From the NCBI GenBank assembly GCA_021397835.1, contig JAJFZO010000229.1:124001-188000 (forward strand): DNA of 64,000 nucleotides. Direction: 5' to 3'. Position numbers and translations under genes: made by a program. Numbering within the stretch: position 1 is the first letter of the stretch; each line of letters starts with the position of its first letter. A model generated the notes under the pieces. It searched no databases, had not been told where the DNA came from, and saw only the letters and a program-made list of their open reading frames with translations. Positions 32,441 through 44,700 of this stretch are shown here, in pieces. The stretch comes from Moringa oleifera. Lineage: Eukaryota; Streptophyta; Magnoliopsida; Brassicales; Moringaceae.

Positions 32441-35400
32441 GTCATCCTCTACATACTCTCTGTTTTTATATGCCTAACGCACTGTGTCACTTTATTTTTA
32501 TTTAAATATAATAAATTTAAAAACCATTTTTACTCTTGTTAAATCATTAAAGTCGTAATGGAAATGTTTTATTTTAGTCAATACAAAAATTTTAAAGTTT
32601 ACCTATGGATATTAAACATTAACGTTTAATTTATCATCTAAAGTAAATGTAACGATTTAATGAGACTTTTATCTTGATTATATTCAGATTAAATTAATTT
32701 TTTTATTTTTTTATTTAATTATATAAAAATAAAATAAATATTATATAAAATACTAGTGTTTAATCCATGTTATCAATTTGGATCAATGAATTTTGGCATT
32801 ACAGTGATTTTATATAATGAATTTTGACATGAAATATTTTATAGATGTAAAAATATTCAAATTATAATCATAAAAAAATTTAAATTTTTTTAATACCAAA
32901 AACATATTTTTCAAAATTTATACTATTAAAATTTTAAAAATTTATAAAAATAGCTATTGAACATTAAAGATGGCTCTAAGTCATTTATCACAATCTTGAC
33001 TAATATGAGCAAGTTATTTCCCCTGCCATTCACAAGTAATTAAAAAATGATTAATAAAAAATTATCACAAATTGTGCCCTTGCTAGCAATTACCACATCT
33101 CCGGGGTCGTATGACTTCCATACTTTGGTTTAAGTTCTAATTCTATCATGTACCTTAAGTATTTATTATCTAATAACCATTTTGTTTCATGTTTTAAAGA
33201 TTTGAGATACACTTACACAAAAAGCTTTTAAATTTTTTAAATTTCTTTGGGTCCTTGTTGGTTTGCAAATGTGGCTTCAGACACCTAAATCCATTTAGAT
33301 GATTAATTTTATTTTATATGGATATTTAGTTGTAATATGTTCTATTTTGCTATAATATACGCATATATATTTCTCGTTTGTTATAGCTTTCATAAAATAA
33401 TTTTTATAATATTTTTGGAATTTAGATGGTTTGTATCCTAAACAATGTCAAAGAATTACCAATTAAGCTATTGGAAGCTTTTTATACTCTAATGAATGTC
33501 TCGAGAATTAATCTAAAGCGTTTGATTTTTTTTATGTATATATTTTCTTTCTCAATTTTAGAGCTTTCTACTCTATTTTTCTTTAAAAAATCTAATTCAT
33601 GAGTTAAATTCTCTTTTTTCTTTAATTCAACTTTCTCTGCTTCAATTCTAGAATTTTTATTGAATTTTTCTTTAATGATTCTGATTTTTTTAATTAAAGT
33701 CTTTTTTTTTCCTCACATAAACTTATATAATTACACTAAAAATATAGTATATTTTTAATTTCAAACTAGAGGATAGCATGTTTTTAATTCTCTTTTTTCT
33801 CACATAGGTTTACATAATTACACTAAAGTGTAGCATGTTTTAATTTTTTTAGTGATCTTTAAATTTTTTTAATAAATTATAATAAAATAATTTAGGTTCA
33901 AGATTAGAATCATCTAACTTCAAAGCAATATGAGAAATGACTCATTCATTAGTTCATGGCGCATGAGTCTGCCCAAGGAACTCTAGTAAGGAAGATAGGA
34001 AAGGTTGATACATTTAATTTTATATTTGTTGGTATATTTTTATTTTTTATTTTTTATACTTTTTTTTAAATATTTATTTATTGTAAAAAACAGTGAACTT
34101 TTGTTATTTACTTCATTTGGATTGCAAGATGTAAAAAGTTAAAATGTTATATATACTATTTATTTATATAATTTTTAAACCATATAGAATCTAACAATTT
34201 TTATTTGTACTTCATTTGATATATTTTTATTATTTTAATTTTTTAATATTCATTTATAGTCAACCTTGTGAATGATTGTCTCCATTTATTCGGAGTACAT
34301 TATATTATATTGCAAGTTCACTATATTCTCAATTATAATTATCTTCCTTTCACTATAGGAATATTTTAAGTATTTATTTACATTAAAAGATAATTAATTT
34401 TTATTGAATATTTCATTGGATTTGTGAAAATTGAAGAGTTAAAAATTTTACATATTATTTAATTATATGACCTGTAAACAATCTGAGATAATATAAACTC
34501 AATTCACAAATCATCCTAAGTGCATTTTGAATTAAAAAACAATTAATAAAAATAATTCTCTTTTATCACAACTAAGTTATTACATCCCATATTATCTAAA
34601 AATCATATAAGAGAACAATATATATATTTTTTAACTTTTTAAATGAAATATTCAATAAAAATTCACTACTTTCAATTTAGATACATTTTAAAAAATATTT
34701 AAAAAATCAAAAATAAAAATTTATCAACAAATATAGACATAACATATCTGAACTAGAAAAACTTCTACATTGAACGAATCAATATGTTTTTATAATTTTT
34801 TTCTTTTATTGAATTTATGATCATCGAAAATGTAATTTTTATACGAAAAACCAAATTTAGAATGAAATATAGTGCATAGCAGTAAGTTAACTGTGTTTTC
34901 ATAAAATAATAATTATTTTGAAAATATGAAAATTTTGTATACTTTAATTAAACATAAAAAATAAAAGTAAGATTTTAAATTAAACCTTTTAATTAACGCA
35001 TTTATTGGGCTAAGTGAAAATAAAATAGAGTTAACGTGTTTCGATTTGTATTAAAAAAAAGAAATTTAAATTTAAATTTGGGTAAAAGTTTCATAAATAT
35101 TTGATGTTTACCTCATGTTATCAATCAAATTTTTATATTTAAAAAATAACAAACCTATCAATTTGATATCAATTGAACATTATTAAAAAATTTTAAAATT
35201 AGATATATTCAAATTGAAGATATTGTATAATGAATTTTGACTTAAAATTTTTCACAAATTAAATATATTCCTCGCTTCTTTCTCTCATTCAAAATTGTGC
35301 ATGAGACTTTCATCTCGCACGGTTCTTAAGTGATAAAAGTAAAGAAGATCTCATCTTCTTTCTTTTTTTATTACCTTCCTCGCGTATATATAAGATCGAA

Positions 35401-36028
35401 TTCATTCAATTTTTAAAATGGATTACTAATCCTTAACTTTTCGAAAAATCTTTCATCAGTAATTGTTAATGATTGATTTTTAAATCAAATTGATATATTA
35501 ATATTTGATTTATTTTTTTAATATAAAAGTTTGATTAGTAACATAGATACACATGAGTTTAATGACACGTTTATTTATTTGATTTAAAATTAAATTTAAA
35601 TAATGAGATTTTGATTCTAAATAAAATTTGGTTTAAAATCGATTTATGATTTAATTAACATTGAAATGAAATCAAAGTTTAGTTTAAAATCGATTTGAGA
35701 TTTTTTAAAATTTTTATTTTTAAAATTAAAATATAATTAATTAATAATTAGTAAGTAAAAAACTTTGAAAGGAAGATAAAAGCAGAAGTTATTTCATTAA
35801 GGTTTTCAAGTGACTCTGTTTTGAGATCAAGAGGTGATGTATAATGTTTTTTTTTTTTAAAGGACTAAAAATACTCTTTTATATTTATAATACAAAAGGG
35901 AGAATTTGAATTTGCTTGTAATAGAAACTTGGATTCCAGTTTCAAGCACGTGGCCTTCCATTCACAAAAGTAATTGTTAAATTTATTTTTAAATAAATTT
36001 ATTAAATTTAATTTATGTCTTAAAAATG

Positions 36029-36048
36029 ATATATATATATATATATAT
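36029..36048. repeat. (AT)n microsatellite
   Basis: Ten AT units followed by an ATTT-rich stretch. Confidence 0.85.
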
Positions 36049-36762
36049 TTATTTATTTATTAATGGTTCATCATAATTAAATATCAAAGAAATCATATAT
36101 TATTTTTGTTTTTTAATTAATGTCTCTTTAATTTTTTTATCAATTTTATATATAAAATATCAATTTAGTTCAAATCAGATCTTTAATTTTAATTTTATTT
36201 AAAAATAATTTAAATTAAAAATTTGTATAATAAATTTTGATTTATTTTTTTATAAATATAAAAAATATACAAAGTAAAATCATAATAGTATTTTAATTTT
36301 TTAGTATTGATTTTTTAAAAATTTTATACTATCAAAAATTTACTATTTAAAAATTTTTTATTATTTATTTTTATTAAAATAAAAATAAAAATTTTTTTCC
36401 TCATCTCACCTTTTTTATATCATTAAAAATAACATGGTGAAATGATTATGAAAATTAATAATATTTTTATTATTAATTTATCTAAAAAAATTACTCATAT
36501 AAATTTTATATTTTATTTTGATTTCATCTCCAAAATTTGAATTTTTTTAATGAACTATAAATTTTAAAATTTTTAATAATTTTTAAAAAAAATTTTATTT
36601 TTTAATTTAAATATATTTTTACTATTTAAAAATTTTCAAATCAAAATTAGTCCCTAATTTAAAGATTTTTAAATTTTAAATTTTTTTGATAATATTTAAT
36701 TTAACATAAATTAATAAATTAATATTTAATTTAAAAATTAAATAATTTTTATTTTAAAAAAT

Positions 36763-36788
36763 TATATATATATATATATATATATATT
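36763..36788. repeat. (TA)n microsatellite
   Basis: About thirteen TA units at the border where base composition changes from extreme A/T to the promoter region of the CCDC12-like gene. Confidence 0.85.
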
Positions 36789-37568
36789 ACAATTAAAAAA
36801 CAGTGCAGCTACAATAATTTGTTTGAACTGTCTCGTTTGGTTAGGATACATGTACCCAGTGCCACCTGAGCCCTTTTACTTGGTTTGATTCGGCCCATGA
36901 TTTTGCTAATGCCTTAGGCTTTCTGCTTGGTCTGGCTGGGCCCATGATCACCATTCCTTCATGACGGCGGACGCCACACTTTTTTTCTTCCCCCTTCGGG
37001 TTACTTCTGTTAAATTATGGAATGCTTGGGGGAACAACATCAGTAGCTCGATGCTTTGATAAGGCTCATAAGGTTTTGATCTGGTAAGCATGAATTTACT
37101 ATACTCTATGTTTCTTAAAATCCTTTCGGCTTTAGATTCTTCCTGTTTTTTATTTTCCTTCTTTTATCTGCGTTTCTGGGATAACAAACAGGCTAAACCC
37201 GCATTGTTTCGCTTTAGGTTATTAAAGAAAACCACTTAATCGAGTTTACATCTCATTGGACCATTTCCTCGGTTAAACGGTATAAATTTTTTGGGTGTGC
37301 TTAGTATTTTGACTGATTATCTGACTGAATGTTGATAACTACTCGGCAAGAGAAATTCATTGCAGAGTCAGGGAAGGGCAACAGAATAATTTTTTTTTCC
37401 TGAAATGTTCTCTTCAAAATCTGGAAACTTGGGTGCTGAAAATTTAGTCTAAGCACTAGGAAACAGCGGGTTCAATGCTGAAAATCCAATGTTAATCAGA
37501 TTTTTGTGGGAAAAGATTTATGTAAAAGGAGATTGACCTATGGTTTGTGTGTGTGACATAGACGGGCT

Positions 37569-39573
37569 ATGGCTACCGAGGATGACTCTATAGAACAAGC
37601 TGCTGCAGCTCGTCGGGAGAGGCTGAGGGCTCTGAAAGCTGCACAGGAACTGTTAAATGCTCCAGATGGGGATTCTGAACAAGTTGAGAATAAAGCAAAT
37701 GATACGAATGAAACAAGCGAAGAAATGTAAGTGCGTCTATATTGATGACTTTAGACAGTGTCAGTGATTAAATAGATTCCATTTTTTGTTTGATAACTAT
37801 TGCAATGAAACCAATTGATTTATATGATATGAGATTGAATTTAAGATGTTTGAGATAGTTTTCTGCTTCTTTGCCCTGGGGTGAAGGAACTTACTCAATG
37901 TCTGTGTATGCTTGTTTTAATGGGTGATAGGTTTGGAGAGAGGAGGAACTCGTTATTCTTGTTGTAGTGCTAATAGAAGCAAATAGACATTTATCAAGTC
38001 TGTTGTCCACTTCATTTAAAGCTAATATTTTAAATACAGATGATTCATGTTAGTTTCTGTCATCTCTGTGTAGTAAACTCAATATATTCAGTTAATTATA
38101 TTTCCTCAATGCTATGTGGTAATTCATGGCTTGGGGCTGAACTTTTGGATTCCCTCTAAACTATAACTCAGAAAGATGTGCTGAAGCATGATATATTAAT
38201 TTTCATCAACAAGCAGTCTTTTCCTCTCATGAAAAGATTTCGAGAGCTGAGATAGACCTGATAGATTTTTCTATCAGGGCACTAAACAGCTGGAGGAGGT
38301 GCATTTGTCGTGTCTGATGTCTGATTATGTCTACTGTTTGAACAGATATGTTCTATTGTCAATGAAGTGTTCATTATTCTCCTTAAGTTAAAGTTGATCA
38401 TAATGTGCTCAATCTTATACCTTCAGAAGATGATCATCGTGGCTCTCAACAGCCCCTCAATGCAATAGCATAAGCACAAGAGAATAATAAGAACAAACAG
38501 AAGCAACTATAGCAACCTAGACACAGTAGGAATATGAAAACCTTGCTTCTCCTTTATTAATTTTTCTAATTTTTTGAAAATCAAAAAGAATCAAGCCCCT
38601 ATGTACTTGTTGTGAATGTTTATATTTCTTATTCTGTTTCCTTTCTAGTCAAATTGTTGTGGTCTTGAGCTGTTTAATGCATAGGTAACTCTTTGCCATC
38701 TATTCTTGACAGTGATGATTGAATGATCTCGATGAGATTCAAAAGATATTTACATTTACATCTTAAATTCACAGAACTGAACTTCAAATGCATAACAGAG
38801 CATTGTTGTGTAGATACTTGCATTTGCTGCGTGTCATTATAGAGACTGAATATGCAGCTGCGAATTTTCTTTTTTCTGTCTCTCGCAGTAATCCCAGCAT
38901 GAAATTTCGAAACTATGTTCCTCATGATAAGCAGCTTCAGGAGGGTAAACTTGCTCCACCTGCGCTACCTAAGTTCGAAGATCCTGACACTGCCGCACCT
39001 CCACCATCCGAGGAGAAAGAGGTACTTGATTACTTTCAATACTGCATTTTCAGTACCTCGTCTCTATATCCTATATCCTTTCTTCTGTTTCAACATGAGG
39101 TAATCAAGATTATATATTCAGGATCCGTTTGTGAACATTGCTCCAAAAAAACCAAACTGGGACCTACGAAGAGACGTCCAGAAGAAACTCGATAAGCTTG
39201 AAAGGAGGACACAAAAAGCTATATTTAAGCTTATGGGTAAGTGATCACTATTTCTGATACACATATATTCCTTTCGAATAGACTTCATAGCGTCTCCTCT
39301 GAGCAAAGTATTCGTCCTCCCTTGAAAAAGTTTTGTTCTTCCAGGTCATTTATTTTAGTCAGTTCTACAGTCTTGCTTGCATCCATCTGATGCCCAAGTT
39401 TCTGTTTCTGCTGAAAAATGAAGCCCAAAAAAAAAAAAAAAGGTTGCCATACAGGGGAGTCTGGGTCTCGATGCTAATGGTGTTAATCTAATTATTGACA
39501 AATTTTCCTTGCAGAGGAGCAAGAAAAAGAAAGGCAAATGGCTGAAGATGGCGGAAATTCTGGTGAAGATTAA
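37569..39573 (+). CDS. CCDC12/cwf18-family pre-mRNA splicing factor
   Basis: Four coding exons (37,569-37,726; 38,889-39,021; 39,122-39,236; 39,515-39,573) join to 154 residues. It starts MATEDDSIEQAAAARRERLR, the coiled-coil start typical of the family. The conserved central block is NPSMKFRNYVPHDKQL, and the C-terminal part is DPFVNIAPKKPNWDLRRDVQ followed by KKLDKLERRTQKAIFKLM. CCDC12 and yeast cwf18 are spliceosome-associated (NTC-related) proteins in the nucleus. All introns are GT-AG with strong donors (GTAAGT, GTACTT, GTAAGT). A probable leader intron runs from GTAAGC at about 37,084 to the TAG at about 37,560. It is convergent with the next gene (stop at 40,020), leaving about 450 bases of shared 3' region. 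Confidence 0.93.
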
Positions 39574-40019
39574 CCATAGTCGTAAAATAATCTTCTAAGC
39601 ATCCTTAAGATTATCAAGAACCATTCACTTTTGTAAATTTTTATCTGTGGAGAATGAGATAATGGTCACATTATGTTCCCTATTCCTTTTGTTTATGGAA
39701 TCATAGCTTAGGCCTTGTACTGTCTCTCTTGTAACAATGATTTTATTCCATCTTTCTGACCGAAATCATTTGATTTCACTCCTAGACTGATTTTTGTTAG
39801 CCACCCAAAATTTTAACACTGGAAAGAAGCTGGAAACAGTAGAAACTAAGGAGTCTATTACAACTTCTGAGCTTAGGAACAAATACAGCATTCATATAAG
39901 ATTATTGTGAAGGCATATTCTGGTACTTAACAGAGAGCTCTACTTAGTCACACCATGAAGTAGTTAAGCCAAGAGTCAAGCCATAGTTTAGTACGACAAT
40001 TCATTTGGAGATGTTAGTT

Positions 40020-40811
40020 TTACAGTGTTCGGCCCCTATATTTCCTTGCAGCCTCTCTGCTGTCGATGGTGTTTGTGTAAGACTCTTTTTGCCAAGCCGG
40101 TGTCTTCAAGTCCCCGTATCGCCTTGCAGCTTCCCTGCTGTCAATGGTTTCACCGTAGGCATCCCTTCTGTGACCTGTCGAGATAGGCACCCCAAACTGG
40201 GAATGTGGAGCCTTAACTGAAGGGGAGCCGGCAGCTTCCTCAAAGTACCGCACAGCCTTTCCAATATCATTTGTGGGTTCAGAGAGTGGAGCATCTGGTG
40301 GTGTAGACCACATAGCATGACTTGGCCTTGCCCACCCACCAGTGGTGATCATCGATGGTTGCATACTTTTGTCACCGGTGCGGTAGTAATCATTGAATTT
40401 CCCATTTCCACTCGGCTTGTGTTGTTCCTTGTGGCTAAAGTCACTGTAATCACCATAACCTGGTGCTCCATGGTAGCTTGTTGAATTAGGGGTCTGGCTC
40501 TGCTTCCAATACGAAGCACTCAAAGGACCAAACTTAAGCCTGCTAGCCTCGTTTTGTATCTTGGTTAGAAATTCATCGACTTTCGCTGTCCGGTCATGAA
40601 CTAGGCCATAATCCTTGTAGTGCTCAGCTTTTGCAGGAGACTTGTGCCGGTATTCACCAGAAAACGGTGAATGACCACGATCAATGGCTATCTCAGATTT
40701 CGTAACATGAGAAAATGCAACGATTGGCCTCTTTCTTCCCTCAGTATCCAGCTGGTGTCCTGCCCCGTTATAGTTCGAGTATCCTCCATACCCGTAGCCA
40801 TACCCAGCCAT
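40020..40811 (-). CDS. Intrinsically disordered Tyr/Gly-rich plant protein, function unknown
   Basis: A single open exon of 263 residues starts MAGYGYGYGGYSNYNG. It is low in hydrophobics and rich in Gly, Tyr, Ser, Pro, Lys and Arg, so probably mostly disordered. There is no signal peptide or membrane segment. The C-terminus contains a repeated motif: ETIDSREAARRYGDL and NTIDSREAARKYRGR, 22 residues apart, the second at the very end. A small globular or helical patch around KVDEFLTKIQNEASRLKFG may be an interaction helix. Conserved-looking motifs and clean coding sense support a real gene; I do not recognise a described function. The leader (40,812-40,900) may hold further noncoding exon sequence. 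Confidence 0.78.
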   Translation of the reverse strand: MAGYGYGYGGYSNYNGAGHQLDTEGRKRPIVAFSHVTKSEIAIDRGHSPFSGEYRHKSPAKAEHYKDYGLVHDRTAKVDEFLTKIQNEASRLKFGPLSASYWKQSQTPNSTSYHGAPGYGDYSDFSHKEQHKPSGNGKFNDYYRTGDKSMQPSMITTGGWARPSHAMWSTPPDAPLSEPTNDIGKAVRYFEEAAGSPSVKAPHSQFGVPISTGHRRDAYGETIDSREAARRYGDLKTPAWQKESYTNTIDSREAARKYRGRTL

Positions 40812-41737
40812 TTCTTAGCTTTCCTCTCCCAAGAATTCTCAGACTTCTTCCTACGCAGAAGAAATTAGATTTTACTCTTATATAGACAGAAAGTGAACCG
40901 TGGAAAGGATATAAGATTCTTTGATATTGTGATTTGCACACATGAGGATCATATGCCATCTTTTGCTCTGCATTTCTCGAAGAAGAATCGTATTCTGTTT
41001 CACCCACGGAAAACGACTAACATTACCCGAGCCTCTCAGAACTCAAGACCTACTTGCTGTATCCCGTTATCAGTTCATCCTTTCCAGCTGCAGAATATAG
41101 TGCAGTGGCCATTTTACCAGAATAAAATAAAAGAAAAGTGCAGAGAATCACTTTGTTGATGTGAATATCTCATTCTATTTCATCAAGGCAAAAGCAGTGC
41201 AGTCCCCAAGGATTTAGACAGAATTTAATCTGAAATTCCAACTCTATTATCCCAAATCAACTTCTCCTGGATGAGCAAGAAGGGAACATCACAAAACTCT
41301 GACAATTCCGAGAAAAAATGAAACAGAATCCTTTTTCTGAGAAAACAAAGGCTGTATTCTGCCCTTTTAATCTTGCACCTGCAGAGTCCTTTTTGTGTCA
41401 CCAGAGTCTGCAGAGCCCTTTTCAAGAATCTAACTTCCAAGACAAGCATCACAAAAGTTGTTTCATTTTACAGAATCAGAAACAAGTCTTAACATTTCTG
41501 TTTGTTTCCAGAGATAATGCTCTCAACCAAGGAAACTATTCTTGATATCATAAACAGACATAATAGTGGACTCAACCAGAGTTTCTGGGATCACATTTCC
41601 ACTGCACTGCAATATTGAATAACCTGGAAAAACCGGGAAAGTTTTGCTCCTATTTTCTTATAAATTAATGAACCTCCAATAAGAATGACTATATGATATC
41701 AAGAATATGAGTACATATATCTTCTAATGTAAATTTT

Positions 41738-44700
41738 TTAAGGATCAAATGTTGGAACTTCATTAGGAACAGTGTAAAGTACCCGATAAAGCAATCTGTC
41801 AACGATATTCCTGTATGGATCCTCCTCTCGCTTCCTCAACAAGTAGGCCATACTCCTCTCTACTTCTGATTTTACCTCCAAGTACAATCTGTTTGCATTC
41901 TCTTTGTCTTTCAACATCTCTCCCTTTCCCTTCGTTGTTACTGGTTTCCCAAACAAATAATAGAAGCGCCCGGGCACTTTAGGCAAAATGCCTGGCAAGA
42001 ACAGCTCTTGGTTCGCAACCTCCCCGCTCGAATCATCCCTACAATCGATGCATACTTGTTATCAGAAGCAATCCTATTTCTTCGCTTGCATAGATAAGAA
42101 TCCCTATGTTCCTGAGAATTTTGGATAAAAACATGAGAATGAGAATAGTAACCTTAGTTTTATGGTACTGCGACTCATCTCTCGGATTTGGTGGTTGACA
42201 ATAGGAATTTTCATTAGGTCGTTGTAATCAAGAACCAACTACCATAAAATTTACACATAATTATCAGTCAACATAAAAGTTCAGAGCAACAGAGAGATGG
42301 AGTTCATACCGAATAAAATAACAGGTGAGATCATAAAACAGAAATTTCAACTCAAAATGTAGGGAATTGATCATGTGGAGATGAACAAGCTTACTTCTGC
42401 AATATCATCTTCCCCAACAACCCCAAATGGCACTATTGTAGCCCCAAATCGTGCAGCCATTCTCACGAATTCTTGATGCTTGGGCCAAAACAATTTATAT
42501 TCTTCACCCTGGAAGTAACATTTTAGCTTATGAAGAGAACTAGCTTAAAGAAACAAGAGAAACCGGGCAAACCTTGTAATGTAGAGCCTCACGTGCACCT
42601 CCAGGATAAAGAAGAACATGTGACTTCATTGATAACAGTCTGAAAAGATTGCTTGCTGTGACAGGTAATGCTCCAAATACTTTCAGCCAATCAGTGTAAG
42701 CAAATTCAGTAGATGAAGTCTCAAGCTTTCCCACGAATAACTCTGGATGAGTAACACCACGAACCACAATATTCTTCTCTCTTATGAATTGTTCGCAAAG
42801 TGAATAAAGCTCGAGCCCCATCAACATATGGTATCCAACTAACAAGACCGGACCCTCATCAGGAACCCCTGCAAGCCCCTTCACTATTTTCCCATCTTCC
42901 AAAGTTGATAATATAACCGGATTGGAAGCAAACCGCACGTATCTGCAAGTACATGACCATGATACAAGCAACTCTAGCCGATTTCAAAAATACTTTTCAT
43001 ACCAGCATAACAGCTAATAATAATAAGAGAAATTGCTTGGTGGCATTACCCAGCTACTCGGTCAATGATGTATGTGAATTCTGTCATAGTAGGAGGAAGA
43101 AAATCCAAGATAAAATTGAACCTCTGTGAGCGACGATATTTGCAGGTACCTTTGATGATAGTCAGCAAACTGATATTGTCCTCCTGTTTCAACAAAGCAG
43201 AACAATTCACAAAGAGCATTAGAGTACATGAATTTCATCAAAGGCGAGACATGCGGTTTGTCGTTGGCTTTTTCACTTACGAGTAAAAGGGTATGGCCGT
43301 TCTCCTTGAAGCAACGAACCGTGCAGTTCTTTAGCAAACTCTTGAGGCGTTTGGCTTCATCAACACTAGGAAGCATGTTGTCCTGGCCACTGAATTTTAA
43401 AAAAAAAAGAAATAGTCAGTTTAGAAAAAGAAAAAAGAAAGTAAATCGCTATAGATGGCCTTAAGTTTCAAGAGAGAACAAGGACCCAGCGAGGAGTAGA
43501 ACTTCGGCTTTCACAGCATGGAGACGGGAATTAGTGTAAGCAGCGGCTGATTTCAGCAACTTCAGTTTCCAAAGGAGAGTATCCTTTGGGATAATATCAG
43601 CCAAACCCTGGGAAATAGGCCAAGGAAGCAAAATTAGAACATAAGTTACCATTAAAAGCAAAACAAAAACTGCACAGAATTTACTCAATTATGAGGAAAA
43701 AGAAGAAACTAGAGTGTTTGAGCAAGATAAAAGCATCACTCACAGAGAGAAGAGGGAGCAAAGAAGTGAGGTTGCTAGACAATTGTTCCATTCTTAGTCT
43801 AGGAGAAAGCCTATCTTTGACATTGACTGTTGCCATTTTCACTGGATTGCCTAATATCAAAAACATGGAAATGGCAGTATCAGAAAAAGTTTCTGATCGC
43901 AATAAGATCAGAGTAAGAGACACATTCTTAACACACGATTATGGTTTGTGGGTTTGAAACAACTGGGAATATGTTAAATCAGACTACATTTTATTTGGCT
44001 AGGAAATCACTTCCCGCAATAAACAAAAGTCTTACTTTTTCTGCAGAATATAGCATGTTATAATAAAGAGTTTCAAGTTCAAAGCATCAGATCATGTACC
44101 CATAACAAAGCTCAGCATGTAGGGGACTGTAGCATGTAGGCCATCGGGCAAAGCCTCTAAGACTGGGAAGAAGGGCTGCAGCTGGGATCTTCCGAATGAC
44201 GTAGCTAAAACGAAAGGCCAAGGAAGATCAGTCTATCGGAGTATCAAACAAATCATCAAACCGAAAACATATTAAGAATATGGGATAAAATCGAAATGAA
44301 ATTGGAAACTAACCTGGATTGACTAGTATGACTACTAGATCAATAGAAGGATTTCGAGCAGCCACAGATAGCGCTAAGCATCCTCCAAAGGAATCTCCGA
44401 CCAAATAAATTGGCTTATTTGGGCATGCAGCACACTCAGACCTCACAGTTTCTTCAACAAGTTTCACCAGCCCTTTATTCAGAAGATTGAAGTTTAGTAA
44501 TCAAAGAAGAAGCACCTGATGCATGTCTCGTGCTCATAAACATGAAAACAAAAAGAGATTTTCAGGGTATGAGTTAAATTTTCTTGGAGAATGTAAATAT
44601 CCGACCAGAAAAAAAATTTCCATGATACCAACAAAAAGTAATGAAAGAATAAAGATTTCAAGAAATAAATGAAAGTTAATTTGATTTCTTATTGGAACAT

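Larger units (their letters stand above)
29383..34102. repeat. Right copy of long duplicated block (pair of 1-4,590)
   Basis: Matches 1-4,590 throughout, including the F-box leader, minisatellite, relic exon, ERF pseudogene and AT-rich flank. Similarity ends in TGAACTTTT at about 34,102; beyond it, the sequence is not repeated in the window. Confidence 0.92.
32460..36830. other. AT-rich intergenic DNA, no gene seen
   Basis: About 4.4 kb with no supported gene. To about 34,102 it belongs to the duplicated block; beyond that it is single-copy in the window. It is dominated by A/T runs, poly-T/poly-A and two AT microsatellites. I found no transposon coding remnants or convincing terminal repeats, though degraded elements cannot be excluded by eye. 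Confidence 0.6.

Noticed and set aside
34110..36830. Search for an LTR or other transposon in the long AT-rich gap
   Set aside because: No paired terminal repeats, primer-binding site or polymerase-like coding remnants seen; only microsatellites and A/T runs.
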